Shown here piece after piece: positions 44,167-57,200 of a DNA stretch of 64,000 nucleotides (its first letter is position 1; each line of letters begins with the position of its first letter). A program made the position numbers and the translations under genes. The notes below the pieces were generated by a model. The model saw only the letters and a program-made list of their open reading frames with translations. It ran no database searches and had not been told where the DNA came from. Where the stretch lies: the NCBI RefSeq assembly GCF_910592395.1, contig NC_088321.1, positions 7,874,001 to 7,938,000 of the forward strand, given 5' to 3'. This DNA is from Lineus longissimus (lineage: Eukaryota > Nemertea > Pilidiophora > Heteronemertea > Lineidae).

Positions 44167-47100
44167 GTAAGCACCCTACCCTTGAAAGCCTCATACTTAC
44201 TTAGGGCTCTTCGTCCCTAGTGGCACATAAGGCCACAACACAACCTCCAGCCTTTTCAGTCTCGTGCTGCCCGTTGTGCCTCGTTCCATGTCAGCCCCAT
44301 CAGTTTCAGCTCCTTTGACATAGTCCTCCTGGTAAGCACCTACCCTTGAAAGCCTCATACTTACTTAGGGCTCTTCGTCCCTAGTGGCACATAAGGCCAC
44401 AACACAACCTCCAGCCTTTTCAGTCTCTTGCTGCCCGTTGTGCCTCGTCCCATGTCAGCCCCATGAGTTTCAGCTCCACTGACATAGTCCTACTTCATTT
44501 GACTTTGGGCCAGCCTCGTTTGTTCTTTCCCTGGGGGCTCAAATGCAGGGCAGTCTTTGGTATGCTGCTTGGATTCATTCAGAGGACATGTCTAAGCCAT
44601 CAAAGTCTGCAGCATCCGATTACGCGGCAACGTTAGAACTCTAGATCTGCGTCAGCTGACGGATCGGAGAGCTTCATTAGAGATTATCCTTGGCAAGAAC
44701 ACTTGGCAGATCCATCGCAGACACCTGTTTGAAAGCCTCATAGCCTAGTGGTTGATAAAAGTACTGTGGGTTACCACGCAATTCGGCCCAGATTCGGAAC
44801 CAAGGATTTGTGTTCTTGATGAACCGTTGTAGATTTAAGGAACTAATATTCCTGACTCTTCACAGTCATTCGAATAAGACTTGACAAAACACCCGAGTGA
44901 GAATATTTCGTTATCATAATGGATAATGTAGCCTTTATCATTCGATATTTCATTTGAGATGTTTTAGAATAGAAATTGATACCTCACTGTCGGTATTGAT
45001 TGTCTCACAAAAACCGCTCGGATGGAGCTTAAATATTGGCTATGGTTTTGGTCTACATTTTAGCTCCAACCTCGCGGTTTTGGTGAGACAATCAATACCG
45101 TCAGTTCGGTATCAATTCCTTGAAGCCAAAGCTCCTAGTATCTGGTGTTTACGCTAGGGCAAGTTAAAGTCCCCACCAAGTGAGAAACATGAGTAGCTGG
45201 CGTGGACTTCCCTCCTTTGGCCAAAAGACCGGGGGCATAATGGTCAGTATGATGGCCGCGTCCCAGTGTTAACCAGTTCAATCAGAACATCAAGATTCAA
45301 ACAGACTCGACGGCTTCGGGAGTTAAAACTGGCTGTGAAAGAATTTTGAAGGCCAAGTTTGCATGAAAGATTAAGCCTAATGATTTTCATAGCTTTGCTT
45401 GTTGGCCGAAAACAGAAAAGTTTTTGAGTGGCTGTTTTAGTTTTGGTCTACTCTAATTGCAACTGAAAATGTTTATGAGTTGAGCCTTTCAGTGAGTTTA
45501 CTGTTTTATTCATTTCAGCCGATTTTAACTACAAGGCAATGCAAGGAAGTTCACAGTTTAAGTTTGGAATATTGGCAAAAATAGTTAAATATATGAAGGT
45601 AAGATAAGAATACTAATCACTTGGTTTCGTTGACTGTTTTTTCCACCAGAACAAAAGTACCGAAAAGTGTTTTGCCGCTGAAGTAAAATGATCAAATGTA
45701 TGTGCAAATTTGAATAAAGGAGCCTTATAGCTGAGTGGTGAACTCTGACTACCACTTAAAAGGCCCCGGTCAATCCCGGGTAGAACCCAGTAGTGTATTT
45801 CTGGATGAACCGGCGTGGCTTTCAAGGAACGAAAATTCCCGGCTCTCCACAGTCCTTTGAATGAGATGTAAAACCGAGGTTCCTTGAATCTGGTGTCTAT
45901 GCCAGGGCAGGTTACAGACCCCACCAAGTGAGAAACATGAGTAGCTTGCGTGGACTCTACAGGGCTGCCTAACCTTACACATTTGGGGGAAATCTCACAC
46001 ACAGGCCTGTTTACACTTAGTTAGGGCCATTTTACACTTTGACTCCAGAAAATGTCTTTAAAATTGTGCCGAAATCATCAGAAGACCCAACAATGACATT
46101 TCCCTTGCTGTTTTACCCTTTTTACTGAGGGTTTTAGTTTTACACATTGCTGGACGAAGGCAGTTGTGACACTCCATCCGGCCGAAGTCTGGAGTCACTA
46201 GGCCTTGCCGAAGGCGTAGTCGCTAGGCCAATAAACCCAACTGGCGTCTAACCATACTGGCACGCATGAACGCTCATCCCGCCTTGGAGGAGGAATACTC
46301 CGTGGAGAAAATCACCTCCAAGTGCAGAGCAAACGCCCAGGAAGGGGAAGGATAGAAGAAGGGAAATTGGATTCCATCAAATTGGATATCGTGATGCGAT
46401 TTTGGGCTGCACTCACCCTGTTTCTGCGCCTCTCATGTTCGAAGTTGCTCACAATGAAAAACAAATCCCCAACTGATACTAGCTCATATAGGCCAATAGA
46501 ACTTCAGGTGACTTCTTCAATCATAAAATTAACGCGGTTTTGGAAAAATATCTTATTTTCCTCTCCATCGGAAAAATAGAAGTTGTCCTTTAAAGAAATC
46601 AATCAGCAGCAGCTAGGTAGGTTAGAAAAAGCTACACAAAGTCCTTAATAGGTGTCCCTCCAATCTCATCGTACGTCAAAACTATTCACGCTTGTGCGAG
46701 GAATGTTGTAGTGCTGTGTCAAACATTACCGGAATTATTGGAATTCAGGAATACCAGACGACTTGGAATCCTGACTTGGCACTCAATGCCGGGAATTCAG
46801 GATTTTGAATCAGCAGAGTTTGCCCTGATGACGCCAGCGTCGACACTGATGAAACATGGGCCTACCCGATGTGAGTTGTTTGTCTCAGTGATTCATTCCT
46901 AACTTATTGAAACGTTCCTAGAGATTGCATTGTCAAAATCGTGTATCGTCCGCTTTTAATATTTCAGCAACGGCATCAACAGGGAGACACTTATCCATTA
47001 TCAATTGATGACATTCTTGACGAAACAAATCAACTTGATGTCGGAGCACGGCATAAACAATGGCTATCGACCGAGGTAGGTTGTTTCCTCCCACTGTTCA

Positions 47101-50100
47101 CCCTCCTCCAAACTCACTTTATCCCTGGTACCATCAGGGCAAGACCAATATACTGATATTTGATGAAATATGGCTATGGACCGAGGTAGGTTGTTTCCTC
47201 CCACTGTTCACCCTCCTCCAAACTCACTTTATCCCTGGTACCATCAGGGCAAGACCATTATACTGATATTTGATGAAATATGGCTATCGACCGAGGTAGG
47301 TTTCCTCCCACTCTTCACCCTCCTCCAAACTCACTTTATCCCTGGTACCATCAGGGTAAGACCAATATACTGATATTTGATGAAATATGGCTATCGACCG
47401 AGGTAAGTTTCCTCCCACTGTTCACCCTCCTCCAAACTCACTTTATCCCTGGTACCATCAGGGTAAGACCAATATACTGATATTTGATGAAATATGGCTA
47501 TTGACCGAGGTACGTTGTTTCCTCCCACTGTTCACCCTCCTCCAAACTCACTTTATCCCTGGTACCATCAGGGCAAGACCATTATACTGATATTTGATGA
47601 AATATGGCTATTGACCGAGGTAGGTTGTTTCCTCCCACTGTTCACCCTCCTCCAAACTCACTTTATCCCTGGTACCATCAGGGCAAGACCATTATACTGA
47701 TATTTGATGAAATATGGCTATTGACTGAGGTAGGTTGTTTCCTCCCACTGTTCACCCTCCTCCAAACTCACTTTATCCCTGGTACCATCAGGGCAAGACC
47801 AATATACTGATATTTGATGAAATTCTTGTTGAGACCAACCAATGTAAGGTCACCCTCACCCTGCACACCACCCCTCCCTTGGGTCATCTTCTGCATCTCA
47901 TGAGGATACGGGCCATCCATTGAGTATGTACGTACTGAGAGGGGAGACGGTTTAGGAATTTTGGGGAAAATGCGTACAGCTGTAAATTTTGTCCAAATTG
48001 TGTGTACAAGGGGAGGGGTCTCAAAATCCCAAGTTTGATGCGTACATACAGTGGAACCTCCCTTAGCGGACACCTCTCTATTAAGGACACTAGTTTTGGT
48101 CCCAATTTGGTAGTTTCTATTCAATTTGACCTCTCTGATCAGGACACCTCTCTATTAAGGCCAGCACTTGCCAGTCCCGAAGGTGTCCTTAATAGAGAGG
48201 TTCTACTGTACTTAATGGATGGCCCCATACTGGTATCAAGAGCCTTTCGAATCCAGCACCCAAAATATGATTCTGGGCCAGATGACCATCCATGAGCATG
48301 AATGTAGTATAGGACTGAAAAGCCTGTAAGACCTGGGTACAAGGTATTTTTAAAGTGGTCTGCATCCGCAAACTGTGCGTGATATAACGCTGAAAATGCG
48401 GGATATTGATGATAGATACATGATCTGATAGATGTTAAAGCGAAATGTTTATATCAATACTGGTTTGGCAGTAATTCTTCAAAACACCATGAAAACGATA
48501 TTTCCTCTCAATCAACTAGACTTTGATGTTTTCACCCCAAATCTTGGGTTCAGTACTCAGACTGACATTGTCTTCCATGTCATCAAGAAAATTTTCAAAA
48601 AATGTTGATATTTTGAGAACATGTCCAAGTTGTCATTTTGCAATATTTGGAAGAATAAATGGTTAATTAGCGTTGATATCGATATCTCACTTAGCATCAA
48701 TCAGATTATGTATCTATCATCATTACGTTCCAAAATTTTCAGCAACATAATGGAAGAGTTTTGGCTCCACTTACCACTGTGCATGCGCATGGTGAATCTC
48801 TTTTCACCAGGAAAAAACTGAAGCTATTACAGTGGAACCTCCCTTAGCGGACACCTCTCTATTAAAGATAACCTCTCTATTAAGGATAACCTCTCTATTA
48901 AGGACAACCTCTCTATTAGTATTAAGGACACTAGTTTTGGTCCCAAATTGGTTGTTTCCATTCAAATTGACCTCTCTAATCAGGACACCTCTCTATTAAG
49001 GACATCACTTGTCAGTCCCGTTGGTGTCCTTAATAGAGAGGTTCTACTGTACATCGGTGTCGTGAAAAGGTCAGATAGGGACCTGGAATGTAAAGTGCCA
49101 CCTCGTTTGCTGATCAAAATATGAACCTCTCAAATGTCTCGTAACCCTTGTAGGCCCTCGTCAACAATCAGGACACCTCTCTATTTAGGACATCACTTGT
49201 CAGTCCCGTTGGTGTCCTTAATAGAGAGGTTCTACTGAACTTCGTAGTCTTGAAAAAGTCAGACAGGGACCTGGAATAGAAAGTGCCACCTTGTTTGCTT
49301 ATCAAAATCTGAACCTCTCTAATGTCTCGTAACCCTTGTAGGCCCTCGTCAACAATCAGGATACCTCTCTATTAAGGACATCACTTGTCAGTTCCCTTAG
49401 TGTCCTTAATAGAGAGGTTCTACTGTACTTCGAAGTCTTGATAAAGTCAGACAGGGACCTGGAATATAAAGTGCCACCTTGTTTGCTGATCAAAATCTGA
49501 ACCTCTCTAATGTCTCATAACCCTTGTAGGCCCTCGTCAACAATCCCAAGATCAACGTCGTGGATGACAATAAGTTTGTCTTCCGCCCGAAGTATAACAT
49601 CCGAGACCGGAGGGGGTTAATGTGATTGCTGGAGCGGAATGACCTGAAAGGATTGGGCGGTGTTTTGATGGACGACGTCGAAGAGGCTGTGCCGAAATGT
49701 GGGCGAGTTATTCAGGTAGGCGCCGAGCTGACACGAGTGTCCTCTTTAACGCTATAACACCTAGAGCCAGCGCAAGGGCTTATTCCCCTTGGCCCCGACT
49801 TTATTTTACCTGGAAATCATGTTTTTTTCTCCAGTGAGATCGACGGCGGTTGTCACCGGGCGCCTCCAGGTGTTATAGGGTTAAGAAACTCTCTAACAAG
49901 TTTATGCTGCAATAGACACCAACCTAGCATCTTCCATTGATGTCCATTGCAATATTACAAATTCAGTTTTTTTTTTGCAAACTTCTCTACAGGCTCATGC
50001 TGCACCCGAATGCCACCAACCTTAATTCGAATGCTCTATTAAATCACGGAGTTCAAGCATACCGTGCTATACACCCAAGTGAAGAGTCCATTGATCATGT

Positions 50101-53100
50101 TCTCAGTTATGCAGAGTACTTCATAACACTCGGGTATGTTTTTGTATCGCTATACACCAACAAGTTAAAATGTATGTTTGTTCATCCTGAATATGAAGGA
50201 GGCAATAATTGGTGGAGCCCCTGAAATAAGGCCCAGGTTTGATCCCCTTCTCAAGGAACAGTGTGGTCAACACTGCTTCCTACCCTGCAATAAGGCCCAG
50301 GTTTGATCCCCTTCTCAAGGAACAGTGTGGTCAACACTGCTTCCTACTCCGCAATAAGGCCCGGGTTTGATCCCCTTCTCAAGGAACTGTGTGGTCAACA
50401 CTGCTTCCTACCCTGCAATAAGGCCCGGGTTTGATCCCCTTCTCAAGGAACTGTGTGGTCAACACGGCTTCCTACCCTGCAATAAGGCCCTGGTTTGATC
50501 CCCTTCTCAAGGAACTGTGTGGTCAACACTGCTTACTACCCTGCAATAAGGCCCGGGTTTGATCCCCTTCTCAAGGAACTGTGTGGTCAACACGGCTTCC
50601 TACCCTGCAATAAGACCCGGGTTTGATCCCCTTCTCAAGGAACTGTGTGGTCAACACTGCTTCCTACCCTGCAATAAGGCCTGGGTTTGATCCCCTTCTC
50701 AAGGAACTGTGTGGTCAACACTGCTTCCTACCCTGCAATAAGGCCCGGGTTTGATCCCCTTCTCAAGGAACAGTGTGGTCAACACTGCTTCCTACCCTGA
50801 AATAATGCCCGGGTTTGATCCCCTTCTCAAGGAACTGTGTGGTCAACACTGCTTCCTACCCTGCAATAAGGCCCGGGTTTGATCCCCTTCTCAAGGAACT
50901 GTGTGGTCAACACTGCTTCCTACCCTGCAATAAGGGCCGGGTTTGATCCCCTTCTCAAGGAACTGTGTGGTCAACACTGCTTCCTACCCTGCAATAAGGC
51001 CCGGGTTTGATCCCCTTCTCAAGGAACTGTGTGGTCAACACTGCTTCCTACCCTGCAATAAGGCCCGGGTTTGATCCCCTTCTCAAGGAACTGTGTGGTC
51101 AACACGGCTTCCTACCCTGCAATAAGGCCCGGGTTTGATCCCCTTCTCAAGGAACTGTGTGGTCAACACTGCTTCCTACCCTGCAATACGGCCCGGGTTT
51201 GATCCCCTTCTCAAGGAACAGTGTGGTCAACACTGCTTCCTACCCTGAAATAAGGCCCAGGTTTGATCCCCTTCTCAAGGAACTGTGTGGTCAACACTGC
51301 TTCCTACTCCGCAATAAGGCCCTGGTTTGATCCCCTTCTCAAGGAACTGTGTGGTCAACACTGCTTCCTACCCTGCAATAAGGCCCAGGTTTGATCCCCT
51401 TCTCAAGGAACTGTGTGGTCAACACTGCTTCCTACTCCGCAATAAGGCCCTGGTTTGATCCCCTTCTCAAGGAACTGTGTGGTCAACACTGCTTCCTACC
51501 TTGGAATAAGGCCCGGGTTTGATCCCCTTCTCAAGGAACTGTGTGGTCAACACTGCTTCCTACCCTGCAATAGATCCGGGTTTGATCCCCTTCTCAAGGA
51601 ACTGTGTGGTCAACACTGCTTCCTACCCTGCAATAAGACCCGGGTTTGATCCCCTTCTCAAGGAACTGTGTGGTCAACACTGCTTCCTACCCTGCAATAA
51701 GACCCGGGTTTGATCCCCTTCTCAAGGAACTGTGTGGTCAACACTGCTTCCTACCCTGCAATAAGACCCGGGTTTGATCCCCTTCTCAAGGAACTGTGTG
51801 GTCAACACTGCTTACTACCCTGCAATAGATCCGGGTTTGATCCCCTTCTGAAGGAACTGTGTGGTCAACACTGCTTCCTACCCTGCTATAAGGCCCGGGT
51901 TTGATCCCCATCTCAAGAAACTGTGTGGTCAACACTGCTTCCTACCCTGCAATAAGGCCCGGGTTTGATCCCCTTCTCAAGGAACTGTGTGGTCAACACT
52001 GCTTCCTACCCTGCAATAAGGCCCGGGTTTGATCCCCTTCTCAAGGAACTGTGTGGTCAACACTGCTTCCTACCCTGCAATAAGGCCCGGGTTTGATCCC
52101 CTCCTCAAGGAACTGTGTGGTCAACACTGCTTCCTACCCTGCAATAAGGCCCGGGTTTGATCCCCTTCTCAAGGAACTTTGTGGTCAACACTGCTTCCTA
52201 CCCCGCAATAAGGCCCGGGTTTGATCCCCTTCTCAAGGAACTGTGACCGATGGGACTGGTCATCTGTGGCCGTGGTGGGGTAAAGGAAGGAAGAACTGCA
52301 AATATAGTGGTTTGAAATGTATGATAACAGCTCTTGGCATAAGGTATAAATGGACTGGCATTGAGCGATAGGGGTCAAACCCTGAGAAGGCCTTGAATTA
52401 CATATGTTGGAATAAAGGAGAGAATGAGAAGAACTAGATTGTGCTGCCATCTAACTTTATGCAGCACAACTACAATACAAATAATTTAAAGGGATACTAT
52501 AAGATTCTCCAACAGAACATTCCTGGCTCAGCACAAAACCTACAATGTATGAAATACGTGAGGGTCTGTCGGATGAGACTGATAGCCGTGGTCCCTTGTA
52601 CCTGAGTGCCTATGCCAGGACAAGTAAAAGATACCACATAGGTCGACAGTAGCCTTCAGTGGACTCCAACTCTCCTGCAGAGATCAAAGGGTAATGACGC
52701 TGGTATTGTTATGATATTGGACTGTGGCTTCATAGGGTATTGGTACGATGCTCTTGTCATCAGTGACAAGGCTTGCTCAAAATACAATAGGTTTTTGATC
52801 ACTTTTAACCAAATTATGATATTTTTCCAGGAAGAGTTAACATGAGGTAAAGACAGTCAATGAGTTTCACACTGCAATCTCTTAGACCGTTGTCTAAGCT
52901 TCTTTGAACATGCTGGTTGGCTGGTTGGAAGAATGCGTTTTAAAACTTATATGCAGTGGTACCTCCCTTAGCGGACACCTTTATATAAGGGACAACCTCT
53001 CTATTAAGGACACCTCTCTATTAAGGACACTAACTTTGGTCCCAAATTGATTGTTTCCATTCAATTTGACCTCTCTAATCAGGACACCTCTCTATTAAGG

Positions 53101-54197
53101 ACACTAGCTTTGGTCCCAAATTGGTTGTTTCCATTCAATTTGACCTCTCTAATCTGAACACCTCTCTATTAAGGACACTAGCTTTGGTCCCAAATTGGTT
53201 GTTTCCATTCAATTTGACCTCTCTAATCAGGACACCTCTCTACTTAGTACTTGTCAGTCCTGAGGGTGTCCTTAATAGAGAGGTTCTACTTTGGATTGTT
53301 TAAACTTCACTTGATCTTGCGCATTGATAAAGTAGTCCGAATTCTTAACTCCTTAAAAAGTTCAGCAAGTTCCATCAGCTGGCTTGCAAAAATAGGAGGA
53401 CGACGCATGTTTGAAGTAATGACATCACAATGCATTACATACTGTGTTGAAATCTAACGTCGTACACGACATAAGGTCATTAAGGTCACGACATTAGGTC
53501 ATGAAGGTCATGTATAGGGATGACCTGGACAAACATTTAGAAGGACCAGAGGGGGTGGTACTTTCTTACTTTCTACCATAATTACTCCTGAATTGAAAGC
53601 CTGTTCAATCTCACTTTCTACCACAATTTCTCATGAATTGAAAGCCTGTTCAATCTTACTTTCTACCACAATTTCTCATGAATTGTAAGCCTGTTCAATC
53701 TTACTTTCTATCACAATTTGTCATGAATTGAAAGCCTGTTCAATCTTACTTTCTATCACAATTTGTCATGAATTGAAAGCCTGTTCAATCTTACTTTCTA
53801 TCACAATTTCTCATGAATTGAAAGACTGTTCAATCTTACTTTCTACAGCAATTGGGCAGCCAAATCACCAAAATCACGCGACCCGCCGATAAAAAAGAAA
53901 TCCTCTTCTACAACGATAAGAGCTTTGACTTCACAGTTGACGAGGGTAAGGACACTCTGATTGCTCAGTGGTTCTCATTTGCATAGGAAAGCTTTTGGTT
54001 TTCAAAGTACTATGAGTCTGATATCAAGTACAGTTTGTTTGCTTGTTTTTTCCAACTACAGTAGAGGTTGTCATCTAGTTTCGAATGTTTTAACCCCGCA
54101 CTGTCCCGAGACCTTTCAGGACTTTGATGAGCTTCCATTTTTTAGCTCAGCTGACAAGCTGAGCTATTCATATGAGTAAATGGAAGAATGAATGTCC

Positions 54198-54232
<35 letters not shown>

Positions 54233-57200
54233 CGTTAAACAGGCACGTTTCAAAACTATGGCAGATAGGCGATAGATTTTCCCTATAAGCCATTTAGACC
54301 CTTCAGGACTCCTGAATAGACAAAGTGTGGGTCCGGCAGGATTAACAGTTTGGCCACCAGAGGGCAAAAAGCCTAAATCACAAAACAATTTTTTGGCGCT
54401 TTATTCAAGCAGATAGAAGCTTGAAATAAAGTTGAAAAGGACCGCATGCATGTAGGTCTTGAAACTACTAAGAGTAGTTTTGATTGATACTACCAGTTGG
54501 CGTTACTGAGCCAAAATCTGTGTTGACCTAGTTTAAGCTTGATTTGAATTTCCCGCTCTTGTATGACTCTGAAGGTTGTGGGTTCCAATCCCACTTCGGG
54601 TCAATTTTTTTTTTTTTTAATTTTTACTTTTTTCACTTGTAAATACATTTTCTTTACTTTTTAGCTCACCTCTTAGCAGAGGTGAGCTTATTCCATACCG
54701 TGGCGTCCGTCGTAGGCGTCGTCGTCGTCGTCGTCCGTCGTCCGTTAGCAGGGCACGTTTCGTAACTGTTAAAGCTATTGAGTTGAAACTTGGTACACAT
54801 GTACCCTTATGTAATGACACCTTGGAGACCAAGTTTCGGTCCGATTCGTTTCATGGTTTGGCCACCAGGGGGCCAAACGTTAAAAGTGAAAATATGCAAT
54901 ATCTCCCTTAATAGTAGTCGGGAAATTTTGAAAAAAATATGGTAGGTACTTCTAGCAAAGGTGCATCATATATCCTCCGGGTTTTTGATTTGACCTCCTT
55001 TTTAAGGTCACAGAGGTCAAATGGTGTAAATTGGCCGTTAGGATGTAACGATGGCACGTTTCTAAACTGCAATGACTATTGATACCAAATTTGGTACACA
55101 TTTACCCCTTAGTCAGGTGATCTCAGGGACCGAAGTTTGGTCCAATATGATTCACCACTTGACCACCAGGGGGCAAAATCCAAAAACCTTAAAAATGTGA
55201 TTATTCCTTAACTTCTTGCCCGATTGCCACCAATTTGATATCATGGATACATCTAACCACCATACAGTATATGTCACACAGGTTTTTAATTTGACCTTCT
55301 TGTCAAGGTCACAGAGGTCAAATGGCGTAAATTCGCCGTCAGGCTGTAACGATGGCACGTTTCTTAACTGCAATGACTATTGATCACAAATTAAGTACAC
55401 ATGTACCCCTTGGTCAGGTGATCTCAGGTACCGAAGTTTGGTGCGATCTGATTTGCCGTTTGGCCTCCAGGGAGGGGGCCAAATCCTAAATTCTTCAAAA
55501 TGCCATTATTCCTAGTAATGACTTGCCCGATTGGCACCAATTTCATATCATAGGTACATCTAATTCTAACAACCATTCAATGTGTCACCCGGGTCTTCTT
55601 TGATTTGACCTACTTTTCAAGGTCACAGAGGTCGAATGTACTGTAAATTGGCCATTTTGGGGAAATAGTAATTGCTTGGACCTACATCAAACCTAACACT
55701 ACATGACACAATACCATGCTCTTTATCCATCTTTCCTCCACATGAGGTGAGCACAATGGCCCTGGCCATTTCATTTGAATAATTTGGTGGGCGGCCATCT
55801 TGGTTTTTTTTTTCTATTTTAAAGCCTTTGCTGTATCCAGAGTGACATGAATTTTATGGTTGGTGTACAATAAGTCTCCTTTACATGATATCACATGGGC
55901 TTTCTATTTGACCTACTTTTCAAGGTCAGCCTGGCTCAGGCACTTAGATTTGACTAATAAGTGGCATATTTGTCACCATTTAAAAGTCTTTTTACTTTGG
56001 TATGTTTGCCTGATATATTGACAAAACTGAGGTTGAAAGAGATCTATCGGGTACTTTCCATGTTCATATATTTCAGCTGAGCGCCAGGCCCTTGGGCCTC
56101 TTGTTAAGAAGTTTTATTTGTGGCACTATAAAATACAATGAAGACAACAGTGTAGGCCTTTCACTACAAGACTACAATGCCCTTTCAAAATGTTCTGCTT
56201 TTTATTCAGAATTTATAAAATTATGGCGAGGCGTGTCCGTAGATGGGGTAGATGAAAATAAGATAGATGAGTACCTGGACCAGCGGGGAATCACTACCAT
56301 GCAGGACGTCGGAGCAAAAACAGCAGTAAGTTCCAATGGGTGGTGCATAACTGATGGAACAGCCCTGATGTATTGTTATGTAATGGTATGTGTATGCCGC
56401 AAGGCTGTTCCAAGGTATGAACTGCATCCTATGGCAAAGGTTGCAGTAGCTTCAATGGGTGGTGCAAAACTGATCGAACAGCCCTGATGAATTGTTTTGT
56501 AATGGTACGTGTATGCGGCAAGGCCGTTCCAAGGTATGAACTGCAGCCTGTGGCAAAGGTTGCGATAGCTTCAATGGGTGGTGCAAAACTGATGGAACAG
56601 CCCTGATGAATTGTTTTGTAATGGTACGTGTATGCGGCAAGGCCGTTCCAAGGTATGAACTGCATCCGGTGGCAAAGGTTGCGGTAGCTTCAATGGGTGG
56701 TGTATAATTGATGGTACAGCCCTGATATATTGTTGCGTAGTTGAATGTGTATGCCGCAAGGCTGTTCCGAGAAATTTGTGTCCCCACAGTCATTGATGAA
56801 AATGTATACCCACACTCACTGCTCACTCTCGCAACTTGACAGTTCTATTTTGTAGTTGATCTCACTGGTTTCTATGCGCTGTGGGAGGTAGTTAGCCTTT
56901 CCACAGCCGGCCAGTGGGAGGGGCTGCCTCCTATAGATCCACAGCCAAAGCTGGTGTTATGATCAGAGTGTCCGTCACTGCTCACTGTTCTATTTTGTAG
57001 TTGATGTCACTAGTTTAATTCTATGCGCTGTGAGAGGTAGTTAGCCTTTCCACAGCCGGCCAGTAGGAGGGGCTGCCTCCTATAGATCCACCGCCAAAGC
57101 TAGTGTTATGGTCAAAGTGTCCGTCACTGCTCACTGTTCTATTTTGTAGTTGATGTCACTAGTTTCTATGCGCTGTGGGAGGTAGTTAACCTTTCCACAG

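Noticed and set aside
51455-51904. Tandem open frames with GLCGQHC-type repeats
   Set aside because: They arise only where the 64-bp units have lost a base. The unit is not a multiple of three and no frame persists.
50222-52245. tRNA gene cluster
   Set aside because: Only a B-box-like word is present. There is no A box, acceptor stem or terminator at tRNA spacing.
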